Shown: positions 13,301 through 23,700 of the stretch, one piece after another
Layout: each line of letters starts with the position of its first letter
How positions within the stretch are numbered: the stretch's first letter is position 1
Source of the DNA: Brachypodius melanocephalos
Lineage: Eukaryota > Chordata > Aves > Passeriformes > Pycnonotidae
Direction: 5' to 3'
Length of the DNA: 64,000 bases
NCBI GenBank assembly: GCA_013398615.1
Contig: VZSR01003807.1
Coordinates: forward strand, 14,065,984-14,129,983
Notes under the pieces: model-generated
What the model saw: only the letters and a program-made list of their open reading frames with translations
Told to the model about the DNA's origin: nothing
Database searches by the model: none
Position numbers and translations under genes: made by a program

Positions 13301-16300
13301 AGTTTCTTGCTGCTAAGCCTGTGAAAAGAGCCCTTTGGTCTTTTCAAAGTGTAACACTTATTGAAAAGGTTAAGGTTATTGTGGCCAAAGGGGAAGGTAT
13401 ACTATGACAATTATGACTATATTTTCATAGACTTGCTCTTTCTGATGCTAATGGTGAATCTGTAGTTTCATCTTCAATTGGAAACATGAAGTCATGGGGA
13501 CCAGGGTGGGTGGGGCAACCTTGTCCAGAATGGGACTGGTCCATGAACTTTGCTGAAAATTAGCTTTGTCTGTATTTGTCATTGTCCTGAGGCAAAGTGC
13601 CACCTTAATATCCATCTTCCCTGGTGAGCTCATGTATGAGAGAAAATCTGCAGGCCAAGAAACTCCTTGCACAAGTTAGACAGTCAATTTAGATAGCTGA
13701 TTAACCAGTTAAGTACCTGAGTAGAGCTGACTAATTAGTGGTTAATAGTAAGGTTCTGTCAGATTAAATTGATCTCTGGTAAGCCTAAGGACAATTATGA
13801 GCTTGCATGATCATTGTGATCATTTTCCCCCTGCATGGTTGCAAGAACCCCAGTTAGAGGTAATGTGAAAATTTAGGACTATTATGTAAGGCTGTCTCCT
13901 TGCCACAGGACAGTGCTTCAAGCACTGCTATAAATTGGGGCAATGCTCTTCCTAATGTCTGGTGAAATATGTGATTAAGTAATCATTGATTTTTTGGGGG
14001 GAGCCTTTGTAGCACTCTCACTAGTTTCATGTCACCTGTCAATTCATTGCCCATTGAAGTGTGGATTGTTCCAGGCAGCCAAATGAACAGAGAACAGGCA
14101 CAGAGGTTAAGGCTGGTGACCAATGTGAGAAATGTAAACAGAAGGCTCACAGCTTACTTTCCAGGTTCTCTACAGCCCTGTCTTGGTGTTGGGTATACAG
14201 AAATTTTCTTTTGGAGTAGTCTGTGTCATTGCCACCTGAACAGGAGCTTAGCTATGCACATTTTGGGTGCTTCTGCCACACAAATAGTCTGAATCATGTT
14301 GCATATATCCAATATTTTTCTCAGAAGCAGAAAGGCATATGTCCACTCTGGATGCCATCTAAGAGATGCCTGGAAGGCATGTCTGGCAGGCTTATGCCAT
14401 GATCATTGCAGATTGACATACTCACTGTAGCTTGTAATTGGCAAGAGGCAGCATAAGGCCCTGTGGATTTTGATTTTCCCAAGAGGAATATTACTAATGA
14501 ATTAAGATTGATTTTTGCAATTAGTCATTGGAACCTCAGTGTTCTCTCATTTTTTTCTTTTTTTTTCCCACTCTTTCAAATTACATTTGATCTTTACAGA
14601 GATATTTCTATATATTTTAGGAGATGATGAGTCAAACAAACTACCTCTATTATTGCAAGATATTTCTGATGTCACCTGTCACATTTTCACATTTATTGCA
14701 ACAGCTTATTGCTCCCATACCTACTTGCTTATTGCTCTTCTTGAAAAAGCAATGGTGAAGTGAGTCTAATAAAACTATGCACACTGATACTTATAGTTCG
14801 GTTGTTAAATCAAAATAAAAAAAAATCCTCAAGAACTTGATCTGAAAATCTTTTAACTGAAACTGCATTTGGCATTGTCTTCAATTCAGACTAAAATGAA
14901 ATCAGATGTTTCAGAAAGCTCCTAGAAAAGCCAAAGAAATATAAATATGGTTTACAAACTGATAATACATCTATCCCCTTTGCTTTTATTGAGTACATCC
15001 ATTGCAGTTTAGCCTCCAGAAATGAGAGATTCAAGGGTTTTTTACTGCTTCTGAAACCATCTGAAGTGGGAGAGGGTTTACTATGTTTAGTTTTCTCTCT
15101 TTGGTTTATTCCACATTTCAATTTTAGCAAATTGAGCATCCGCTACAGCAGACTGCAATCCTGTTGCACATCTTCCATGTGGGTACCTTAATCTGTGGGC
15201 TGGAGGATTTTCCTCTCCTTCTATTCCTGGAATTTATCTTGTTGCAAGTGGAGAGTTTTAGGAAGAGGGCTAGAACCCCACACCCAAATTTCAGGGTGAC
15301 ATCCCTCTTCAAATTCAAAGTCCACCTAGGTCAGGACAAGGATACACACAGGTCTTCAGGCTGTAACAGCACTGTGAGTGCTGTGAAATGGGCTGAGTCT
15401 TCTGCTGCAGCTATTCCAGCTTGGAGTCAGGACACCTTCCTGATGATATGAACTGAAGGGGTGTCTCTTACTAACCTCTTACTGACCTGCAAAGCTCCTG
15501 AGCTTTAGGTGCAGCTTTTGTGGGCTGGGAAGCTCTTCTCTTGGCCAAGCTGCCCTCCCTGGGCTGCCATGTTGTGACCACTGCCACCACACAGAGGGAA
15601 AAGTGAGGGCACTGCCCATCATGAGATCTTGGCTGCAGCTTGTATGAGGGGCTTTTCAAGGGGCAGGGGGCTCTGGTTCCCAGAGACAGCCCCTGCAGAG
15701 TCGTGCTGAGCCATCCAGTAAGGTGCATATTGATTGGCTCTATTTGAGTGGCCACATTTATCCAACTCCTTCTCCTGATTCACCCAACTGTTTAGAAAGG
15801 AGAGATCGTTTTCCCACAGTGTACCTGCACAAAATTGAAAAGGATCACTTGTTTTGCTCTAGTGCAGAGATAAGCAGGTTATGCCCTTCTGAAATGTTAG
15901 TTTTGAAACAGTTGAGTACACTTGAATGGATATAAAAATCCCAATGCCTTTTCACAGAGTAACTAATCTCACTCAGGTTGGGCTTTCTTAGGAGAAAGAA
16001 ACTCAGGTTAAGTGTCTAAGAGTTATTTCTGCAGTGCCTGTGTGATTTTTTAAGTATCTTTCATTACACAGAGACCAATACATTTTATCTTTAACTAGAA
16101 TGGGACAGAAGTCAATGTTGCTTTTGAACACTGGGTGCTGGCTCAAAACTGCTTATCCAGTTTCTGGAAACTAAACAAATGTTTGAGTTAAAGTCACTGA
16201 AACCCATTTCAGCTCCTTTGGCACAAAGCACACAGGAGGAAACCTTGCCTTGCCAGTTAACTAATGCTTCTCCTCTTGCTCCTGGTACTGCGTCTGATTC

Positions 16301-17451
16301 GAAGCTGTGTGCAGTTTCTCAACCCAATGCATTAATTGAGTGAAATTAAGAAATGACAGGAAAAAGGCCACATCACAATACTTACTGTGATATGGTCTGT
16401 TATTCCCTTGCTTTCTTGCTCTGTATTTGAGGCTCAGTGTTAATTTTCTTGTGTAACTCAAGGTGTTTCCTCTGCTTGTTTGTACTAGCTATGATTTCTA
16501 AACATCCTTGAAATTATTGGCCATAACATCTCTCCACATCATGATATTACTTCAACTTGAGCTACTTATAGAAAGTGCTTCCTTCTACTTTTGAACAGAA
16601 ATGGCTGAGAGCCAGAAAAATATGTATTTGTTTGCCTTTCTATTTTTGGTTTGAAATTGCTGGAAGCCAGTAGGTGGGTTTTTATTTTCTTCTTTAAGAT
16701 TTTATTTTCAAACTAAATATTATGTATGAGGAGTGGCACATATCTTAAATAACTGGTTCTAGTAACAGGAAGATGTTCTTGTTAGAAATTCTTCTGAAGT
16801 GTGGCTCTATTTCTGGAAATCCTTGCTTGCTTGCTTCAGCAGAGTTTTGTATCCTCTTCCATTTTCCTCCATGACTCTTTCCGTGCAGAGGGGTGAGCTT
16901 TGTAGGAACTTTGATGGCACCAAAAACATTGGTACACTGCACCAATCAATCATCTGCCCATTCTACCAACCAAGGAAAAATCACTCAGGGAGCTGACAAG
17001 TGCCTGTGTTAACCAAATGAAATCACCTCATCTGCCACCTAAATGGATACCTACTAACCTGGTGTGTCCTTGGAAAATAGAACCCGGTGTCTGTTGTTGG
17101 ACTGCACAGATTTTGGTGTCCAGAAAGGAAAATTTCAATCCTTTACAAAATGTGTAGTGCAGTATGTGGTCTCATCCCATTTAGAAGACCCAGAAGGTTG
17201 CTTAATTTTTATTCCCAGAAAACACTGGGTATTACTTAATCAAAACAGGAATCCAAATCCTATAGACTTCTTTCAGACTAAAGACCAAAATGAACAAAAA
17301 AATCCACTCTCAATTTCATTTATTTATTCTGTCTCTTGCATTTCCTCTTAAAACCCCAAAAATCTCCAATCCCACCCAACTCCAAAACCCATCACAACCA
17401 AGCAAAAAACAACCCTCTGGCCACATCCATGAGCTTTGTTCTGTTTATTTC

Positions 17452-17455
<4 letters not shown>

Positions 17456-17481
<26 letters not shown>
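17456..17481 (+). repeat. Poly-A tract (26 A)
   Basis: An uninterrupted run of A lies 235 bp upstream of exon 1. No recognisable retrocopy precedes it and no flanking duplication is obvious, so it is recorded only as a homopolymer. Confidence 0.85.
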
Positions 17482-17483
<2 letters not shown>

Positions 17484-17716
17484 TTGGATAGTTTTGAATT
17501 AATGCTACTGACTGCTTGTTGAATTCTAAATCAGTAAAATCAGTTCTCATAACATAGGATTGTCTGTGGAAAATTTTTTTAAGGGGCTGGAAGAAGTTGG
17601 AGGGTAGAGTTAGAAGGACAAAATGTTTTAAAGCATTTTTTACTCTACTGCCAAGACTTATTTTATGTGAAAATATAATACAGAGCTTAAGTACACAAAA
17701 TTTTCTCTTTCCACAG

Positions 17717-17767
17717 CTTTTCCATTGAACTTTGAAACCATTCATGGAAACTGATGGCAATATTCTT
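17717..17767 (+). CDS. IPCEF1: IPCEF1 exon 1 of the readable set (start codon exon)
   Basis: A good acceptor (TTTCTCTTTCCACAG) precedes this 51-bp exon and GTAAGT follows it, so at least one upstream 5'-UTR exon must exist and was not located. The ATG at 17744 gives METDGNIL, which aligns with MAIDGSAL of the human N-terminus (recalled), and the exon ends in phase 0. An in-frame TGA at 17726-17728 lies six codons upstream and fixes the start within this exon. The start context has G at +4 but T at -3, so initiation may be leaky; the next in-frame ATG is Met25 at 24003. The exon is short and the similarity modest, so this is the least certain exon, but the position, phase and DG.xL match make it likely. 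Confidence 0.75.
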
Positions 17768-20700
17768 GTAAGTATAACTTAAGTTATGCCAGAATTATTG
17801 ATCATCTGAAGACATCGTATGTTGGGATTATATCCTTGTAGTCACAAAGACCATGAGCAGCATAAAAGAAGAGCATGTGTGAACAGCATCAGTATCCAAA
17901 CAAGATCTTTCTTATGGGCGAGCCCAAGGGGAGAGGTTGCCCCAATTCTGCTATAAAGTTAATATGAAATCTACTGCACCTGCCTGATGCTAGAGGTGCC
18001 CTCACTTCCAAGTCCTACCCCTCAATGGATGAGATGACTGTAACCTAAGACACATGAGGTTAGCAAAGGATTTTCTTTGCCACACAGTCTACCCCTTGGG
18101 AAGCTTAAAGAAAACACAGCTCTGTAGAATATAACTGATGATCGTAGCTGCCTTTGGTGCCTTCTCAGACTCATGTGTTGTGAGTAGAACTTCATGAGAC
18201 ATGAAGCCTCTTTTTAGTATTAGCCCAATGCCCCTGCTTTTCCATGTAGGCATTTTTTCCTTTCCCCTGAAATAGCCTCATATACCTATTTCACCCCATT
18301 TTTATTCCTGGGGAGTTTGCAGGCTGCCCCTGACCCGGGACTCTTTGATGCAGCTCCCTCTGACTAGGAAGAGTCAAGGATCCTTTAACAGGTGTTTGGA
18401 AGGGACCTGCCCTGAGAGCAGCCAGCAGAGCCATCAGTGTGTGCAGCAGGGTGTGAAGAAAGAGTGAGATAAGGGGGCCTCCACTGAAACTGTGGGGCTG
18501 TAGCAGTCTTAGACACGGTGGTAAGAGGGCAGTGTCCCCAGAAGGTGTAGAAACAGCTGTCCCTGCTAGGACAGAGGTTTCCACACAGAGTGGCTGCAGC
18601 CCCCCAAGTCCCAGATTTCAGGGCGTGTCAGGAACATCTCCCTGAGGCCAAGGGTGGTGTCTCTCGGCCCTGCAGGACACCTTGGAGGAGCTGTGCTGGA
18701 AAGGGGAGGAGGTTTGGGAGGAAGCATGCAAACTACAGCATCAGAGAAAGTGGAAGGGAAAGAGAGAGGGTCTTTGAGGCACAACAGCCCGAAGATCATC
18801 AGCCTCCACCTGCAGTGGAGAAGCAGGCAGTGTCTGTGACTGCTATCAAAGTAAGAAGAACCTCTGGAGAGCTGGAAGAAGTTGATGACTTCTTGTATCA
18901 AGAGGAGACTTCTTCCTCATCTCAGAACAGGCTTACTGCCCTCATAAGTGAAGAGGAGCCAGAGGTGTCCCCTAGCAAAACGTGGTTCACTGAACTGTAA
19001 ACCATGCAGATCTTCCAGGCAGAAATGGTGAGACCCTGCAGTGGGTGACTCCCTGCTGGAGGGGCAAAGGACCCATCTGTAGGCCTGACCAACCATCTAG
19101 AGGTGTTTGCTGCCTGGGAGGGCCAGGATCCAGGGTGTCATGCAGAGACTGCCAAAGCCTGTCCAGCCCTCTGGCTTCTATCCCCTGTTGGTATTCCATC
19201 TGAGCACAAATGATGCTTCCAGGGGTAATCAGTACATGCTGAGGGCCATAGAGCTGGAAAGTAGCTTTTCAGTGAAGGACCTGGGAATCTTGGTGGACAT
19301 CATGGGCCAACAATGCCGCAAGGAAGGTAAATGTTATCTTTGGCTACATTAGATGAAGTATTCCCAGCAGGTCAAGAGAGGTCATAGTTTATTGAGTGCT
19401 GCTGAGGCCACCCCTGGAAAGACTTCTCAATATAAGAGACACATGATATACTGAAGGGCCCAATGAAAGGCCAGAAGGATAATTAAGGGACTGTAGCATC
19501 TAAGATATGAGGAAAGACTAAGTGAACTGGGATGGTTTAGCTTGGAGGAAATCTTACCCATGAGGAGATCAGGGGGCCTCTTACCCATGTGTACAAATAC
19601 CTGAAGGGAGGAAGTAAAGAAGAGGACATGGTTTAATGGCCAGCATGGTGGTGGTGCTAAGTTGATGGTCAGACTTGATGATTTTGAAGGTCTTTTCCAA
19701 CCTTAACAATTCTATGATTCTTAGGCATGACTTAGGATGACTGGGCACTGCCACAGGTTGCTCAGAGAGAGTGGGGTGTCTCCATGCTTGGTGAAATGCA
19801 AAAGCCATCTGGAAACAGTCCTGGAAAAGAAGTTGCAAGTGGGGAGTGGACTCAGATGACCTCCTGAAATCCCTTCAGTCTTAATCATACTGTGATTCTG
19901 TGCAAAAATAGGACTTCTAAACTGACAGAAGCTTCCGCTGAAGTTGTGACTTCTCTCATATGTTTTTGCTCATCACTGGAGCCTGCCTGGCACAGAAGTG
20001 GCTATGGACAATGGGGAGTTGAACAGGTTCCTTTGCAACTCAGTCACGGTGTGTTTGCCAAGTGGAGGAGTAACAGCAAATTTGAAGTCTGTGTTCTGCA
20101 GGATCACTATCCCATCCTGTTCAGTCCTTAGCAAACCAAAGCCTACCAAAATAATTAGAACCTACTTTCTATTACCAGTCATACACAGATGTGTATGTCC
20201 TGCAGTTATCCCAGAGCTTTCTGAAAGCTACTGCTCTCAGATTTCCCTTGGTAAGGAGAAATAGAAATATGTCTGATGTTCTTCGTTTGTTTTTCAGTTG
20301 AACCTGTGATAATGAAATAAATCACTTCCCATTAGGAAACTGAAAATTATAGAAAAACATCCACCATTGTTAAAAGCAAAATCATGACATTTGGTTTAGT
20401 TTCAGATTGTTTCAGTGGCTATGTCTGCTAGTTACAGTACATTCACGTCTGAATCTGCTGTTATACCCCTGGTTTTATTGGTGACAACTCTGCCTTCCAC
20501 AGTTTTCTCTTTGTTTGCACTGGTAAGAATCACTAGAAAAGTGAAACACAAAAGTATCTCTTAATCAACGTTCAGCCAGGTCCACTGATATAAAAGATTA
20601 TTGACTTTTTTATAAAAGAGTTTTCAGTGAAGGAAACTTTAATTTGCTTCTTGAAAAAAGGTTTGCCACTGGAGACTTGCTAATGTGTTATATTCTCATG

Positions 20701-23700
20701 GAAAATTGAATCCAAATGGTGCTCTTGAGGCATTTTATGAATTTTGTGGTAGGTTCATTTAAATATAGGTTTTCTATTGGTTTGAGATGAAAACAGTTTT
20801 ACTGAAAATGTTTGTTTATTTCATAAAGTATCTATCTGACTCCAAACACTGTGCTTTGGAGGAAGAGATTGTTTTTATTTGTTTATAGATCAACAAAATT
20901 TGAGAAGGCAATTTTGTGAATCATGCCACATTTTATTTTTGCAGTTGGGGATAAGAGCTTTCTCTTGTGTGGAACAGAACACATACTTTTTAATGGGATG
21001 AGCTGGGTTTCTGAACAGCACTGAAACACAACCAGAAGTTGCAGAATTCCAGGCTTAGTGCTAATTTGTTGAAAATTTACCTCAATATTCAGGAATACTT
21101 GGAAAGATAATGAGAAATGTATCTTAATTTAAAAAAATCATTCAGCAATTATTTTGCTAGAGATTTACCACTGATTTTATCTGGGCAAACTAATTACAGT
21201 TCTGGCTGGAAAAAACTGCTCTTCCACCATTAGTTTCCCAACTTCTCCCACAATATATGAAGATAAGAAGTTTGGTTCATCACCCCTATCAACTTGCAGC
21301 AGGATACCATTGTTGCCACAGAATAATGCACTTAAATTTGTAAATTCTTTTAGCTAGCCCAAGCTCTTTCTAGGTGATCAGTTTTTGCCTCAGTCTGATA
21401 TAAGGTGGGCCCCAAGAGATGACTTACATAACATGGGTAGTAACCCTTGACAAACGAGCAATAGACCATGTTATGTTTCTTTCGATCATCAACAAGGTTA
21501 GTGGAAAGATTGCTTCCTCCTCAGCTGTGTGGAGAGAGCCACATCCTGTCTCAGTATCACTCGTCTTTTTGTGTGACTTTATACCAGTTATAGATGAAAT
21601 GACCCCAATACCGTGCCATGGCAAAGATGTGATGTTGCTTTACTACGCAGTTTTTAGGCCAGGAGACCTGATTAATATTTGTTTTTCTTAATATAATTTT
21701 TGATAGCTCTGAAGGAAATTAATTAGTTTGTGTGACCCATTGATTCCCTGAGGCCATACATTATTTCCAATGTCCTAAATAGGGCATAAGTTTCTTTGGA
21801 ATGAAGACGTGAAGGGTGGCCTATAAAGGATAGGGAAATAGCAGAGTCTCTAATAGAGCTGATGTGTTTTCTTATGCTTTTCTTTGTGTGTTGTCATGGA
21901 GAATAGTCTGAGAGAGAGAGGCAATGGTAGAATTGAAAAAAAAAAAAAAAAAGAGAAAAAGGAAAAAAGAATACTCAGTGAATAAGCAGGAGTCTGGGAT
22001 TATTCATGCCTAGTAAAGCCTCCCACGAGAGTGTTGTTCAGGTCATGTCAAAGAGGCACCAGTTAAGCACAGGGCTGCAGTACATGGCTCTGTGGTACAG
22101 AGCACAGGGATCCCTGTAGAGATCTGCTTCAGAAAGTTGTAGCTCTTGTAAATGCTGGTGGCACTGGTCTCTTCTGTCATTGTTTGCAGATGGTCTAGCT
22201 TTACTCCCTTTTAATTCGTCTGTGAGAAGAGCCATCAGATTTTTCGAGAGTGATGTGAAATGGGGTTTTGTTTTCCTGGGAAGCAGTCTGGCGGGGCAGA
22301 GGGGCTACATTAGGGATGTTCACAGCGTAGCTCTGCAGCGGCTCAGGTAGCTGCCGGCTTTGCATAGCAACATTGTGGCCAGCATGTTAAATCATACCTC
22401 ACTTCACTCAGCATTTGTCATCCGGAGGCTTCAGACCCTTCCTAAAAATAGAAAAAATGAATGTGTTAGTTCCCGCACCAGGGAAGGAAAGGTTGAGGTA
22501 AAGAGAAGTCAAGTACTTTGTCCACAACCACACAACCAACCAGCCTGTCTGGGGAGAATTTACTCCAAAAGCCATAGCTTCCATTTTCAATAATCTCCTT
22601 TTTTGTTCTGTGGTCTTCTCTTTTAGTTTCATTTTCTATATGTTTATGCAGGATTAAATATGTAGACTACAAATGTGCAACTAAATTCAATTGTGCTACT
22701 TTTGCAGTGACTAAAATTTCCATATATTTTGCATGTTTTTTTTCTTAAGAAATATTATGAAACTATTCCATAGGGAAAAAATACATGTTCTGCATTAAAT
22801 AAAATAAAGCAAAGGTGAAGATAATTTTTTTTTCCTTTTCAGGATTTCTTAGAGCGAGCTAAATGACTCTCAGTCATCTGGCATGCATTTTAATCTCCCC
22901 ATGTTGGTAAATCCTCCTTGTGGAGCCTAATGAAGCATTAAAATGCTGGAATTTTAACTTCTATATTTTAACTTCAGAACACAGAACACAATTCAGGCAA
23001 ACACAGTGAAGTAGAAGCTGCCTGTGGATGTGAAACAGGAAGCAGTAGTAGATAGACACATGTGTAATAGGGTTGTGTTTGCTCTTGCTCAACCAGATAT
23101 ACATCAATTTTAATTAACACGTTTTGTGCTTCAGCTGCTAACATCCCTTCAGCAGTGAGTGGGTTATGTGTTTCCATCCTGCATATACCACCAGCATCAC
23201 CACCACGTCCTTCTCTAGCTTCCCCCTCCCCTTTCTACACAAATGTTGCAACACAATCTGAAATTTCCTCTTTTCTTTCCTTCCTGCATTTCTTACAGGT
23301 TCCTTTGCGTCAGAAGGCAAAAAAGAAAAGTCAAGGTAATGACAGATTGTTTTTTCTTTTCTCTCCTGGATTCCTCTTCTGTTATTTTCTTAGTATGTCT
23401 TATTCTTGGGAGGGTGAGGATTTTGTACTGCTACTCTTCTGGTGAAAGGCTGCTTTTTAACTCCACTGATTCTTACACCGATTCTGAGAAAAATGACAAC
23501 GGGCTGTTCCTTTGGACTAAATCCTTGTGGTATGTTAATTGAATCAAAGCTGGAAATCAGTGAGGAATCAGCTGCCTGCACAGACATACACACTAGTGGT
23601 TTTCATGTACTTGGCATAATAGTTTTCTCTAGCTGACTTAAATAGATGTATTCTTTTCAGTGCAGCTGTGTGAAGGAAAATATATGCATGCTTCTCTTAA

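Larger units (their letters stand above)
1..17716. other. 5' flank or 5'-UTR intron; no gene recognised
   Basis: This is AT-rich single-copy-looking sequence. Because exon 1 at 17717 has an acceptor, a 5'-UTR exon lies upstream, here or beyond the window, but I cannot place it. I find no CNKSR3 exon, no CpG island and no clear transposon. Contents noted elsewhere are a long minus-strand open frame (3566-4285), a 13-bp hairpin (6244-6282), an AT-rich palindromic patch (about 10235-10345), T-runs near 7383 and 12535, and a poly-A tract at 17456-17481. The many short open frames have no recognisable family and no codon signal. Confidence 0.6.
17768..23298 (+). other. IPCEF1: IPCEF1 intron 1
   Basis: A 5.5-kb GT/AG intron. 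It holds a GC-richer block that is a decayed CR1 (about 18590-19722), a second CR1 tail (19741-19903), a poly-A and GA-rich run near 21938-21968, and a small CpG-containing patch at 22285-22370 (four CpGs in about 80 bp within AT-rich surroundings) that could mark an alternative promoter but is not strong enough to call. The rest shows nothing recognisable. Confidence 0.7.

Noticed and set aside
17400..17481. Poly-A tract as the tail of a processed pseudogene
   Set aside because: The preceding bases show no open frame, no poly(A) signal at the right distance and no flanking duplication.
1..17716. CNKSR3 terminal exons expected upstream of IPCEF1
   Set aside because: I scanned for SAM, CRIC, PDZ and DUF1170-like coding segments and found none, so CNKSR3 probably ends before this window.
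18399..18440. Possible antisense CR1 tail (TTTGGAAGGGACCTGCCC)
   Set aside because: Only about 12 bases agree with the reverse of the CR1 end and no other landmark follows.
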